Below are positions 24,801 to 39,800 of a stretch of DNA of 64,000 nt, piece after piece (positions within the stretch are counted from its first letter, which is position 1; each line of letters opens with the position of its first letter). The stretch is from assembly GCF_039555335.1 (NCBI RefSeq), contig NC_092642.1, forward strand, positions 58,259,776-58,323,775. Reading direction: 5' to 3'. The DNA is from Amphiura filiformis (taxonomy: Eukaryota; Echinodermata; Ophiuroidea; Amphilepidida; Amphiuridae). Position numbers and translations under genes: made by a program. The notes below the pieces were generated by a model. The model was not told the DNA's origin. It made no database searches and was given only the letters and a program-made list of their open reading frames with translations.

Positions 24801-27800
24801 TCGTCAATACGTACCACTCCTTCGGTCATGTTGTGGTACGACCCTTTGTTGTGTATATCATCGTCTCGCACGCCGTGTACGTATGTGTGTTATGAACATC
24901 GTGTATGCGTTCGACTAATAATTCCATCGTAATAATAAAGCGCCGGTTCCGGCGTTTTATTCAAAATCTCGGATTTTGACAAAACTACAGCACCTAGAGT
25001 CTTGATTTTTGCAGGGTATATTGGTTTAATAAAGTACAATTTAATCGTGTAAAAAAAAGAATTTTAAAAATTCAGTGAGGGCGTCTTCCATAGCAAATGT
25101 TATAATATGGCTTTAAGTGCTCCATCCATCCCGACCAGATCCAGTGGTGTGTGAGGAAGATTCACTGGTCAGTGTCGTATACCAAACACTCACGTGAATG
25201 CTCGCTTGAAGGAGACACTTACTTTTCCGGTAATAATTTTATCCGATGTGGGCGTTCTATTCCCCAAGTTAAAACACACAAGGATCAAAGCACCCATAGT
25301 ACCCATAAGTAGCACCACCGCGATTGTAGCTGCTATCGTACCTTGAAGAACCGGACCTCTGTCTGCTAAAACATGACAAAATATATATGAAAAACATTTT
25401 GTTAATAAATTCAGTACTGTGTTGGAGGAGGTGGGAACATTAAACAATCCTGGCAGATGTAAGCGCAGCTCCAGACATTTTTAAGTGGCTATGAAGTATG
25501 GGTTATATTAGAACTTGAAGGCATCACGAGTCACATGCAGTGACCAATTTTAGAGCACTGTGTTTAAAGGCTGCGCATTAATTATGAGCCCCCCGGGTAA
25601 TTTCGTGCCAAAAATCGCTTGCCCCTCTCAAAAAAAAAAAAAAAATCTTTTCCTCCCTCCTTTGCACATGGCAAATTTTCTCAATTTGCAAACTTTAAAT
25701 GGTCTAGATATAATAATACGAGCGTAGTGAGCAGGAAATTTGCATATTTGAATATTTCTAGAAGCTTCTATAGTATTTTCCTAAGCCTTTTAGAGTGTGT
25801 TATGTAAAAGGTGCCCAGTAAATGTGTGCCAAAAATTACTTGCCCCCTCCTCCGCTTGCCAAAAAAATCATTTTACCCTTGTGCAGGGCTCATAATTATT
25901 GCACAGCCTCTTTTAAAATTTAACGTAAAATCCCTCTGAAAATAAACGCATGCACCCGTGGTGTCAAAAATAAATGGATTGATGTGGAAGATGGAAAGTT
26001 TTTTTTCAGTAATATCTTTGAAAGTCTATATACCAGTAGGCCTATACTTACTATCTTTTGTTCTGACTGGTTCCATGTATGAACTTGATGCATATTCAAC
26101 CTAAGAACCAAGAAAACAACAAAATAAAATGTTCATTATTATACCACTTGAAATATTTAGTAAGATTGCTTTTAATCAATACATAGATTTCTCCTAACCA
26201 TTTAAAATAGTAAAGAAACTATTTTTAAATATAGATATGAAAAGTTTTCTTGTTTCTATATTGTTAAAAGACTACAATATAATCATGACTATAAAGAACT
26301 ATTACAATTTTCTTTAATTTAAAATGCTGGGATATTTTAACAATTTTAAATACAGAAATGTAGATATTAACTGAAATACTCAAGTGAATCTTAATTACGT
26401 TTGTGTCAATATATAGGCTTACCATATTATCGTCCACTAGTGCATAAACTCTGACGAATGCAGAGTATAACACTCCGCTTCGTAAAGGCCCGTTCTCTGC
26501 GTTTCGTTTTCTGGCTACTTCCGTTTCTCGGCGTCTTCGTCTGGTGCCATTTGTTAGTGGTGAGTCACTGCATTCTGTCAATGATCCGTCGCCAATTACA
26601 ACAGTAGAAGTATTTGCTGTCATCTCTTCACTGAAGGAAAACAATTAAGGTACATAGTAAAACGACTTTTGGAACGGCTCCATTTCGAGCCTTTTGTGCT
26701 GCTACATGTGCAAGTAAGAAAGGAGCAATACAACTAAATTCGATCAAAGCGAAGCTTTTCATAGCAACAGTTCTCGAGTAGACCAGCAGTCTGCCATGAG
26801 CAGTTTTTTTTTTACCAGGGGCACTCCCAAAAAATTATGTGCCCGTCCGGTATCCGGGGTCCGGTAACATTGACCCCATTTTCAACTCCCTTCTCAGTCA
26901 CCAAATAACTCCACACACAAACAGACACCATTTTGAAGAATTTTGAACAAATTTCTGATAATTTTTTATAGTGTCACGGAAAGACCCTCTTTTTGTTTTT
27001 AAATTCTCCCTCTCACGAACCCACTCCTTTATGGGCCTTTGCACTCATGACCAGTCACCGAAAGACCCCTAGTTTCGAAATGGTGTCCACACATTCCTCA
27101 CTTCCAAAGACCCCTAGTTTCGAAATGGTGTCCACACATTCCTCACTTACAAAGTGGTGTTCCCCACCCCATATTTTCAATAGGACCATACCATACAATA
27201 CTACAGTTGTGTGAAGGAGTCGGAGCATATATAGGCCCTACCCGAATACGTTGAAACCTCGCTTCGATAGTTGATACCCGCATTACCTTCAATATTTCCA
27301 ATTCTAAAATCTTTAGCACATTACGGGGCCGGTCACCTAAAAAATGCACAACACAGGCCTACTTTATCGACATGTGACATATTTACGAAATTAATGTAAT
27401 TGATTTGAACGTTATACTTTCTCTAGAGATCCATTTTACTCTACAAATACAATAACTGACATATATGAAGGCCATTTACCTCGAGAATGTTAAAGCTACA
27501 TATGGATGTCCTGGTTGAGCTCCAGACGTCGCATAATCAGTGATGTTCTCTGGTGGGAAATCTTCGTTAGGTTTGGTACCAGAAAGATCCTGTAACTTAT
27601 CCAGAGGAATTACTACCACTTCATAGCACCTGAAGCCAATTGCGTGATCAAAAAAGGTTTAGCCTTAATATTTTAATAAAGTAATAAGCTAATTCATGTA
27701 TAAGTATAATATTGAAAATGTGCCTTATAAGTGTGACGAAGTAGGCCTACTTGCTAACCAGCCCCAAATTGCTTTCCCCACTTGTGCGTTTGTAAATATC

Positions 27801-30800
27801 TCCCCCCTCCTTTTAATTAATGCATACCCCTAACTTGCAAGTTGCAACTCCGTTTTTAAAAACAAAGACATAATTTTGCTTACGTTATTGGTCCGCTTCT
27901 ACTCGATACTTTATTGAGGGTCATTGGTATGGTTGTCTTGGTGACACGGCTGGCAGATTGAGAACTCTGTGCTGCCTTTTCAGGCGCGGTAATAACGTCC
28001 TCTTCGGGAGCTTTGAAATAGGTGGTTAAAACATTTAGTAAGTAAAAGTATAGGTAAAGTAAAAAAAAAGTATAAACAACTGAGGGAAACCAAAGTAGTG
28101 AAGATGGAAGAAGCAGACAAAGACAGCTTTAGCCCGGAGTTTTAGACGGGTAAAGGGTGGGGGAGGGGAAAGGACAGATATAAATCAGATAGAACCGAGA
28201 GATATATCCAGAAAGGCAGACTAAAGTGAACGCCTATCAACATAATTGTTTTCATGTAACAATGAAACTTGAAAATAGACCTTTTACCATACTTTCGAAA
28301 TGAGGAGCCATCATCAGGGACACGTCTTTTGAGAACAAATTTTTAATGGTTGAAGAGTGTTTCATATGGTAACTAAGAACATATAGAGTTTTCTATATAG
28401 GTAAAGAAAGAAATGATAATTACAAACCTCCCGGTTGTGTTGTGCAATACACACTGTCACATATACATTGTTCACCCTCGCCATTGTCAGTAGTGGCTGT
28501 AAGCTTAAAGTCATATCTGGAGTAGGACTTCAATGTTTCCTTAGTAAAGCGATATTCAAATGTAAACGCATCCACTTCAATCGATCCTTCTCCATCTATA
28601 GCCCCATAGACATCATCGGTTTCGGTTAAGCCGCGGACAGTATAGTATACCTAAAAAGCATCAATTTTGAAAACAATTCTATTTATCATGACTCGTGATG
28701 AGCACTACCCAACAATAAACCAAATGTGATGTTGCTAAAATACTGTCTAACAATGCCTATAATTATAGTAATAGACTCTATTTCATGCCCCATTGTGTCC
28801 AAAGTTCCATAAACCGATAAATAATAGGGGTGACACAATAATTACACTTAAAAGTGTACTCCCGGCCGCGTAATTTCTTTCAGCAACCATAAGGGGCTGC
28901 TATACGATTACACATAGTAGGCCTACATGTAAGTATATGAGGCTAGATATAGCACGAGTTTATTACACAGCCGTGCCGCGGCTGTGTCTTGTATCGTACG
29001 AAAACTTTCTGTCGACCTTTACATTTGCTCTAGCACTCACATGCTTGCACCGATTTTGACCCAACTTGGTCACAACCATCATTGACCATGCCCCTACATG
29101 TCACATGAAATTCGTGGGGTCAAAGGTCACGTAGGGGTCACAGGGGTCAAAAACATGATTTCAATTCAAAATGCTACTTCTCCCACAAATTTCGCAGGAC
29201 AGTAACGCCACTTGCACACATGCATTGTTATTACCAAGTGTCTATAATTCATACACAGATTTGAGGTCAAAGGTCATTAAGGGGACATTTCCGGTATAAA
29301 ACCAAATTCCTTCAAAAAATTTTATAAGCTAAGAAAAACATAGGAGAGTGATGGTATGTTCACACGTGAATTGTGTTTACCCAATGTATATGTGGTATTT
29401 TTTTTATTTGGGGTCAAAATTATTAAGGGGTCACTTCCGGTATAAAACAAAATACCTTCAAAAAATTTTATCAGCCAAGAAAAACATAGCACATAGCACA
29501 TAGCACACTGACGGTATATTCACACATGAATTGATGTTACCTATTGTACACGTGGTATTTTTTTCGGGTGGGTCAAAGGTCATTAAGGGGTCACTTTCGA
29601 TGTCTGACCGAATACCTTCAAAATGCTTCTTTTCTCAAATTACGCGGCGCAGTGATATTGTGCCCGGTGCATATTGGCTATAGCCAGTGTCTATGTCTGA
29701 CCGAATACCTTCAAAATACTTCTTCAAAGGTTCTTTCGATAGTATCGATCAATACCTATGTATAATTGGCCTTTCGTTTTGTTGCTAGCTTTTTTCATTA
29801 AAGTACTCGTTTATGTTGCATCAGGTAAATAATTCGTATAAATTGTAACAATTTTAGCTCAATGTCTTCTTTTTAAAAGAACTATTTTACGGGTTACACA
29901 ATTGGACTCGGAAGGTTACGGTGATTAACTCCTTTCCCGGGACTCCTTATCACCGCCTCTTCACTGTGCTCTTCACAGCTAAAATATATAAATCATGCAT
30001 GTGAACGTTGATTCACTTTCCCACGCCTGAATGACATGACATCAATTAAGGATATGACCATTGGATGAACCCTTACACTACATAATGCACACGTTGCACA
30101 AAGCACAACCGCTAGCAGTTATGTTTACAATGTTTTCAATTGTGCGGATTTTCGGCAACACACAAGGCATTTTATGTACCATGTTTATAGTTTTGTATGA
30201 TGAAAAGCGTGTCATTTATAGGATATAATACGTGCCCTCGGGGATGTGTACTTGAATCCCTCAAGATGATTTTGCTACACAGTTTAAACCTAATGGGTAA
30301 TTGGGAAGGGGTGATCAGATTGTTTAAACTCATCTTTCCATTTTTTTGCGTAAAACATCTTCATGCCAATAACTAACGAGGGTCATCCTCAAGTGTTTAC
30401 CATGTAAAAGGTCATTCTGGGGCGATTTACACCGTGGATATTGCAGTTTTGTCCACGGCAAATTCACCGTGACCTTTTCAGCCATAAACACGCTTAGTGA
30501 AGATTAAACCGAAATATGCAGTACAATCTAATGAACAGGGGAACATTTTGTAGGGGTCAGATCAAAGGTCATGCAGAGGTCAAATTTTAGAAATGCATTA
30601 TCTGGACATCTGTAAGGGGTACGGGACTCAAACTTGGTGACAACAAGCCTCATGACCAAGGGACCATTTTGGAACATTTTGCAAGGGTCAGATACCTCCA
30701 CAACACCAACACGCCCCAGCTAGGTTTGTGGTCTGTGACCACCATTTGCCACTATTTTCAACTCAAAATGCTACTTCTCCCACAAATTTCGTAGGACAGT

Positions 30801-33800
30801 AAACGCCACTTGCACACATGCATTGTTATTACCCAGTGTCTATAAATCATACACATATTTGAGGTCAAATGTCATTAAGGGGTCACTTCCGGTATAAAAC
30901 TAAATTCCTTCAAAAAAATGTATTAGCTAAGAAAAACATAGGAGAGTGACGGTATGTGCACACATGAATTATGTTAACCTAATGTATATGTGGTATTTTT
31001 TGTTTGAATTCAAAGGTTATTAAGGGGTCACTTCCGGTATACAACGAAATACTTCTCCCACAAATTATGTAGGACGGTGATGCAACTTGCGCACATGCAT
31101 TGCTATTACACAGTGTCTATGAATCATACACAGATTTGAGGTCAAAGGTCATTAAGGGGTCACTTCCGGTATTAACTTCACAACAATTTATTAGCTAAGA
31201 AAAACATAGCACAGTGACAGTATATTCACACATGAATTGATGTTACCCAGTTTACACGTAGTATTTTTTTTATTTTGGGTCAAAGGTCATTAAGGGGTCA
31301 CTTCCGGTCCAAGACAAAAACATTCAAAATGTCCCTTCTGTCGCAAATAATATGGCAGAGTGATACTATGTGCACACGTACATTGACATAAGCCAATGCA
31401 TATGGGGTTTCCGTAGATTTTGGGGTTAAAGGTCATTAAGGGGTCAGAACACGGCTGTGTTCGTGGTCTTAGACCACAGCTAAGTCTAGTTATTATTATT
31501 TCATCTTTCTTACTTAATAAAATAAAAAGAAATTGCTGGAATTAAATTCTACAACGGTTTACCTGGGGTTCGAACCCACAATATATGGATCCATAGTCTA
31601 ACGCCTACACGACTTTGCTATGAGTCGTTGTGCCAGAAAGGTGTTTGTTTATCATACTTGATACGGAATAAAGTGCATACACACAAGTATAAGTACTTAT
31701 AAATACGTTTATAACCCTAACCCCTAACCCTAACCTATAACCCCTAAACCTAATCCCTAACCATAATCTTAACACTAAGACCCTAACCCTGACAATAATG
31801 AACCTTGCCTCGGACTTTGCGGTTAGTGATATATTGCGGCCCATTATGATTATTGTTGCAGAAAGAAACTAGAGCGGTTCTCGGCTTTCGCGGTTCTCGG
31901 CATTCGCGGTTCTCGGTAGTGTGGGTTGGTCCGTATGTGACGTTTCTGTTCAGAACCTTGTGTGACCCCCCCCCAGAAAAAAATCATCCGCCACCACTGG
32001 TTATAACAAGGGCCTTGTAAATGCAACTGGTGAGACAGAGCCTCCCATGACGTTTGTATTTTCAGTCTGATTTCAGTTCCCTAACAGGTACAAAGTTTAC
32101 GCATTATCATTAGGCCTACCAAGTATTGTATGTCCTATAATCTCTTATGTATGACATGGATCTTTACCATGATTGTGCAAGCCAAAAAATATTTTTCAAT
32201 ACCCCAAACATGCGTTAAAAAAGACCATGTTTTACACATGCAACCTCAAGTTTAGACATATAATTTAATTTGGCCTAAACCCTCATGCACGGGAAAAATC
32301 ATGCCGCCACCATTGGTTATGACAAGGGCCTTTTAGGGTGCACACCAGTAAATAACCCCCACTGACTTTCTGTACAGACAGGGGCCGGGAAAAGAACTCA
32401 GTTCTTCAAAACTTCCCCTTTCTGCAAGCAGAAGGTCAGATGACGACATCCATTGTAAAAATTAAAATATATATATTTCAGGATTTTTTTTCCAGAAATA
32501 TTGTAAAAAGTTCAACCTATAACCCATACAGCTAACGCCACCTCACAAACAGCTTGGTGTTTCTGAAATGTAACACATTTTGAAAGTCGTCATAAAAAGT
32601 CGGATCGTGCTAAATTTACACAGACAATCTAATTTACAGGCCTAAATGAGGATTAAATATGAATCAGGTCCTAATAGTTGCCTTTTAAGCCTTTTCTAAT
32701 GTATTACATTAAGTCATATTGCACATTTCCTCGTTTCAAATACTGTTTTTTTTTTTTTCCAGGGTGTAGCTAGACTTCTCCGTACTCCACTTGCCAATTG
32801 TGCTTCTGGCTATTGCATTTAAGCTTAAAACTCTGATTATTATTTGTGCACAATTGATAGATTTTCACATCTAATCTTTTCAGTCACCGTACTCCCTCTG
32901 TTTGTTAGCTTCCCAAGTGGACTACTGACTTTGGATTGCGGATAACATTTTTAACACGGGATTCTATGGAGAGTTAGGCCAATTTCTGGCCTAACTAAAA
33001 TTGGTCATGATGTAATGCATCTTTAAATGAATCTGGCTTGTGATTGGTCCCCAGATATCGTTATTGATTGAACAAATTCATCAGGATCGGTAGAGTAAAC
33101 TAGTAAACCAGAGTTCGTAGTATCTGATCCAAGAAAATGCACTTACTGTGTACGTTTCAACAACCACTGTTGTCTTTGTCAACACTTGATGAGGAGTGAC
33201 TGCAATGTACTGACAACCAACGCTAGAGGGATATGTAAAATCAGGCGGTTTTTGGCGATTTTAGCCATTAAGCCCCCCCACCGCATAAATCTGAAAGCCC
33301 CTCTGAGCCCCCCCTCCTGGAGACGCCATTGCAAAATCAATGGAGAGAAACTATACTACCTTGTTTCTTAATAAAATGTAACGGGGTACATCAGGCAACT
33401 ATGAGAGCCAAAAAGGCCTCAAATTGAGCAAAGAAAGACATTAATTTTCACGTGCATTTCAACCAAGACGCTTCATTAGTGGTGTTCGCCCTTAATGTCA
33501 TATTATCATGACCGTTTTATTTTGTTTTATGTTAAGGGCTGGGGTATGAACGTTTGGACAGTATTTATTGTGGGACATTAGAGCACATCAGACATATCGA
33601 ATTGCATTCTGAATACTAAGAATGTCCTGATATCAAATAATTTTGATTTTTTGAAATTCGCAATGTAATACACATTTTATGACAAATCATTAAAAATAAT
33701 AATTATCATCAGACACATGTCACATTTTTATGTATGATTTTGCATTATTTAATTTCAAATTATATAATTTTTTAAACGTACTAACGTAGTTCTTTATTTT

Positions 33801-36800
33801 TGTTTCTGTGAATATCATCCGAAAAGTAGGCCTCCTGCACATTATGATTTTGCCTTGCTTTATTTAACTCTTTACTGGGGTGCATGCTCTCTGCTGGTTT
33901 TTTTCATGTTCCTCTTATCATTATTGACAAGATAGCACCTGCTGTACGCTGTTTATTTATTTCGCCCTAAATTATTTCTTTACTTGTGTTTTAGATTTTG
34001 AAGTTTATATCATGATAGCATACGTTATGTTTTTATACCAACCGCGTTTTCTTTTTGAAAACAGTTCTCGTTTCAAATCCTGGTCCGCAATGTCAACATT
34101 CAGTTCGTTCATAAAATATGGCTATTTATTTATGTCGCGTGTTAAGTAGTTCTTTATTTTTTGCTCGAAGTGTATAAATATCATCAGACACATGTCACAT
34201 TTTTATGTATGATTGTTCATTATCTAATCTTAAAATATATAATTCTTTAAACTTATTTCTTTTTTTCTGTTTCAGTGAATATCATCCGAAAAGTAGGCCT
34301 CTGCACATTATGATTTTCCTTGTTTTATTTAAACTCTTTATTGAGGTACATGCTCCTCTTATCGTTATTGACAAGTCAGCACATGCTGTACGCTGTTTAT
34401 TTATTTCGCCCTCATTTTCTTTACTTTTGTGTTTAGATCTTTAGTTCTTTATTTTTGTTTCTGTGAATATCATCCGAAAAGTAGGCCTTCTGCACATTAT
34501 GATTTTTCCTTGCTTTATTTAACTCTTTACTGGGGTGCATGCTGTCTGCTGGTTTTTTTCATGTTCCTCTTATCATTATTGACAAGATAGCACCTGCTGT
34601 ACGCTGTTTATTTATTTCGCCCTAAATTATTTCTTTACTTGTGTTTTTAGATTTTGAAGTTTATAATCATGATAGCACACGCTATGTTTTTATACCAACC
34701 GCGTTTTCTTTTTGAAAACAGTTCTTGTTTCAAATCCTGGTCCGCAATGTCAATGATTCAGTTCGTTCATAAAATATGGCTATTTATTTATGTCACGTGT
34801 TAAGTAGTTCTTTATTTTTTGCTCGAAGTGTATAAATATCATCAGACACATGTCACATTTTTATGTATGATTGTTCATTATCTAATCTTAAAATATATAA
34901 TTCTTTAAACTTATTTCTTTTTTCTGTTTCAGTGAATATCATCCGAAAAGTAGGCCTCTGCACATTATGATTTTCCTTGTTTTATTTAAACTCTTTATTG
35001 AGGTACATGCTCCTCTTATCGTTATTGACAAGTCAGCACATGCTGTACGCTGTTTATTTATTTCGGCCTCATTTTCTTTACTTTTGTTTTTAGATCTTTA
35101 GTTCTTTATTTTTGTTTCTGTGAATATCATCCGAAAAGTAGGCCTTCTGCACATTATGATTTTTCCTTGCTTTATTTAACTCTTTACTGGGGTGCATGCT
35201 CTCTGCTGGTTTTTTTCATGTTCTTCTTATCATTATTGACAAGATAGCACCTGCTGTACGCTGTTTATTTATTTCGCCCTAAATTATTTCTTTACTTGTG
35301 TTTTAGATTTTGAAGTTTATATCATGATAGCACACGCTATGTTTTTATACCAACCGCATTGTCTGTTTCAGTTTTTATAACTGTATATATTGCAGGGTTG
35401 CCAAACCCGCGATGTAATAGGCCTATAGGTCAATAGGATGAGTTTTGAAGATTTTCCTCGCGACAATTTCCTGTCCTATAGACACCAATTGATGGTTAAG
35501 AAAAATATTGCATGACTTCTCAACACTGGCTTACGCGACTTCTGGTAGTTTTTTATCTCATAGAAACCAACGGTTGATAAAAAAATATTGGGCGACCTTT
35601 CAATGATTTGACCCGCGGTTTGCCCTCATTTGTTTGGCAACCGTGGTCTGTGTTAAGTGAATATATTTCGGTAAGAAAACAATTATCATAGACCATGTAG
35701 ACAGAACGGACAATGGTCATAGGCGCTCTCCTCCATTTTGAGAAATATACTTTTACACACACACTACATTTATAATTAAAATGATCAGCCTTAAAGTTTT
35801 ACCTTTTAGTGGGTTAAGCCAAACCTAAGTGGATGAAATGTAAATCAACACTTCTGGCACTGATTGGTTTCCGTAGTTGTTATATGGAATACGAGCTGTC
35901 TGTAGCTACAAAATTGCCTGCAAATCGGCTTTTGCCGGGCCTCTCTTTTTCGGCGTTTTTCTCATTAAATTAGGGTCCCGTTCAAATAAAAACTAAACTG
36001 GTGTCTAGATGTAATCACAGTTAATAACACACCAGGAAAATTATAGAATATACAACAACCTAGTTACACCTGTAGACCGCGAACAAACATGCACCTGGCC
36101 AGACCTGGCCGTATCACTTAGTGTTCTCCCTACGGATACCCTTAAGGGTCACACAATTAAGCCTCGGGCCCAGGTCGAATTGACAGATCGTACGGGGGGG
36201 ATTGGGCTGGTCAATAAATGTAATGTCATTGGACTTTGTTGGCCCAGTATGCTATACTATAATGTTTGCTGTGCATGTAGACCTAACTACACATCCCTTT
36301 AAACCAGTTAAATGCGCTACACATTATGTCTACAAGTCTCAAGAACTTTGCACTATAAAAGAGGCTATGCAAGTTTGGCACGTGGTGGTTAGAGATTTTC
36401 AAGTCAAAAGTGGGGGATAATGGCCACCTTTCACTGTAAACGTATAAGTTAGTCAAAAAAGATCTAATTCGACTAATTTTCGACTAATTAAAATTATTCA
36501 AGGAAATTAATGCTGAAATTATGTATTCATAATGCTAAAAGAACAGTAATATCATTTATTTGCATCATTTCAACATACCGTATAGTGTGATAAGATGCCA
36601 TTAGGTGACAGAGGTTCCTCCCATTGTATGATACAGTATTGTTCGTCGTCCTCAGCTGAGACAGCTGTCGGCGAGCTTGGAGCTGCAAATATGTTATTAA
36701 TGATATAAATCTAACAAATTGATCAACAGATTATTTAGTACGTTTTGCCCAAGTGTTTTTTTTTTTTTCGCCCGTTTTTCGTATTTCTACTATCAATAGA

Positions 36801-39800
36801 AATGACGGCAAAGACATATGCAAGGGGCAGCCTATTTATTTATTTAATAATCACACAAAGGTACGAGGCAACCTACTTTGTTGCTAACTTTCCGCAGCTG
36901 CATCAGCAGATGCCGAGATCTGCTTGTTTTCTGTTGACAAGGGGAAGCCTTAAGTAAACGGCTCTTTTCAGAGCCAACAAACCTTTAAGTTTAGCAGATA
37001 GGCGAGACCTGCTTGTTTTCTGTTCACAAGTGGAAGCCTTCAGTGAACCTTTCTTTTCAGAGCCACCAAACCTTTAACTTTAGCAGATGGGCGACGCCTG
37101 CTTGTTTTCAGTTGACAAGGGGCGGTCTTCAGTGTCAGTGAATGGCTCTTTTCAGAGCCATCAAACCTTCAAATTTAGCAGATAGACGAGATCTGCTGTT
37201 CTCTGTTGGCAAGGGGCAGTCTCCAGTGAACGGCTCTTTTCAGAGCCATGAGTAGGCACGGGATGGCCTACATGTCTCATTCTTAGGTACTTTGTCCTGT
37301 AGAAGACAGACTCCTGACGAACGATTGACAGTTCTAAACTTGTCCGACGGCGAATCCGCTAAAAAAACCCAGCTAATTGTAATGAACTCCTGTCGTAAAA
37401 GCCTATTCCATAACCTATAAGATATGTGGTATCTGCTTCAATTGACACATTGGGCAGGTCTCCCAACTCTGGCAATGTGTGATTTGCACATAGGCGCCCT
37501 ATCAATGTGACACTTTTACTTGGTCCCAACCCTTTGAAGGTGTCAATTTAATACCTTTCAAAATGGATCCTGAGACGAGACCTCAATGGTATAAATTTAA
37601 AATGACACCGTAAAGGTGTTTATCATGATAATAATAAGGTATCATGGTGTTTTGGGTGTTTTTTTTTTTTTTTGGGGTGGGGGGGTGTTTTTGGACGAGG
37701 CAGGTAACTAGCTTCTGTATATGAATTTTAAAAAGTTATAGTTTTCTGATTACCATATTTTCAACTTATCGGGTATTTTTGCAGGCCAGTACAAATTGAG
37801 AGGGGGGGGGTCCTGGACAATGTGGTCGATTGTGTAGGCCTATTATGTAGGCCTACATTATCATCCTTGATCTCCTTCCCCTGGACATTTTGAATAATTT
37901 CAATGTATTCCTACTTACGATATGGCAATGTAGTGAAAGAGAACTCTTCATTTGATCCGGGTCCAGCATATTGTCCTGTAATATCAACATTAACTGCGTA
38001 TATTTCAACATCGTACGTAGTATCGGGTACCAGACTATCAATTGTGATATATGGATGGCTGCCGTCTTCCGCTGCAGATTAAGATTAAACCATTAGAAAT
38101 TATTAATGTACTTTTTTTTTATAATCAGCTAGTTTAAGGGCTGGGGTATGAACGTTTGGACAGTATTTATTTTGGGACATTAGAGCACATCAGACATATC
38201 GAATTGCATTCTGAATACGAAGAATGTCATTCTGATATCAAATAATTTAGATTTTTGAAATTCGCAATTTAATACACATTTTATGGCAAATCATTAAAAA
38301 TTGATATTTTTGATATTTAACAGTACTTGAAGTAAACTTTATAAATCTGATGATTTATACTTAAAGTGTATGTAGGTGGGATGAAAAGCCGACGATCAAT
38401 TGAACATTTTGACCTTTCGTATTGAAGATATGGATTTTTTTCCCAAAATACCCAAATAAATTAGGTCTTTTTGGGAAAAATGCATATCTTCAATATGAAA
38501 GGTCAAAATTTTCAATTGACCGTCGGCTTTTCCTCCCTGCTACATACACTTTAAGAATATATCATTAGATTTATATAATTTACTTCGAGGACTGTTATAT
38601 ATCAAAAATTTGAAAAATATCAAATTTTTATAATTTGTCATAAAATTTGTATTATATTGTGATTTTCAGAAAATGAAAATTATTTGATATCAGAAAGACA
38701 TGCTTCGTATTCAGAATGCAATTCGATAGGTCTGAGGTGCTCTCATGTCCCACAAAAAATACTGTCGAAACGCAATAAACGCTCATTTTAGATCCCTTAA
38801 TATGTACTAGTTTTAACGACAAGCCTTAAAAGTGGAAGTAAATGTGAGTAAAATGGGTTTGGGTAGGTGGTTTTCATGGTTTACTTACTACTGTACACAG
38901 TTAATGGTGTTTTACTCGACTGAAGTGTCACACGGTAGAAGCTGATAGGCCCATTTCGCACAAAAGGTTCGTACCACTTTATTTCAGCTGAAGTCTGGGC
39001 TATTGAGTCTGTGGAAACTCCAAATGGACTCTCAGGATCTAGATAAATATAATAGAAATATAAGTGAATGATAAAAAATTACTTTAATCGTGAGATCAAT
39101 TTACATTAGGCCTACGTTATAGATCCCTCAGACAATTTCACCAACGTGTTACTTGAAATGTAATATTCAACCATAGTATGGTTGGCAAATGCTGCATAAC
39201 ACCTGTCACCAACTGTCAACATTTGACAACTACTGCCGCAGGTGTAGGTCACTTCCTGGAAAGCTGGACTGAACAACGTCAACTGATGTGACTGACTCCA
39301 CATCTGGTTCACATACGAGAACTTATAGGGGGTTAATAATATTGATTCAAAACCAGTCCACCTGGCACTTTAGTAACGCCATACCTGGCTGTATGACAAT
39401 GTGGTAAACTTGTCATGATTAGTAGAATTTCAAGTCAGCTGTAACGTAATGAAAGATAATGAAGTGCATTTGTGTGTAAAACTACTTCGAAAATAAACAA
39501 TAGGAATATTTGTTTTTAAAGTCCTGTCCTTGATAGGCATAGGCCTATCTAATATTTTACTAGGATAAAAAAAATGGACATGCCTATTCTCTATGACACG
39601 ACGGGATAGTAAAATCAGAATTTCATGTCGTTTATTCTTATTTTGTCAGCCAATGACAAGCCTTGTCCTTGATTGTGTCCGTTTGTCTGCAATGCGCGTG
39701 CGTCGTGCTGCTTAAATGTAGCTACAGTCGGCATGGCAGCATTATTAGTAATATCTTAAAACTATTTTATTTCACATGTTAGCGCCGTGAAAACTCCCCT

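Noticed and set aside
33143-33181. Possible extra receptor exon (VLTKTTVVVETYT on the minus strand)
   Set aside because: From the AG acceptor it is 38 nt and opens with a stop in the required phase. Exons 8 and 9 already join in phase to complete one FN3 domain.
36745-37260. Histone gene at the stem-loop array
   Set aside because: No H1, H2A, H2B, H3 or H4 sequence occurs on either strand near the hairpins; the long frame (36745-36957) is unrelated.
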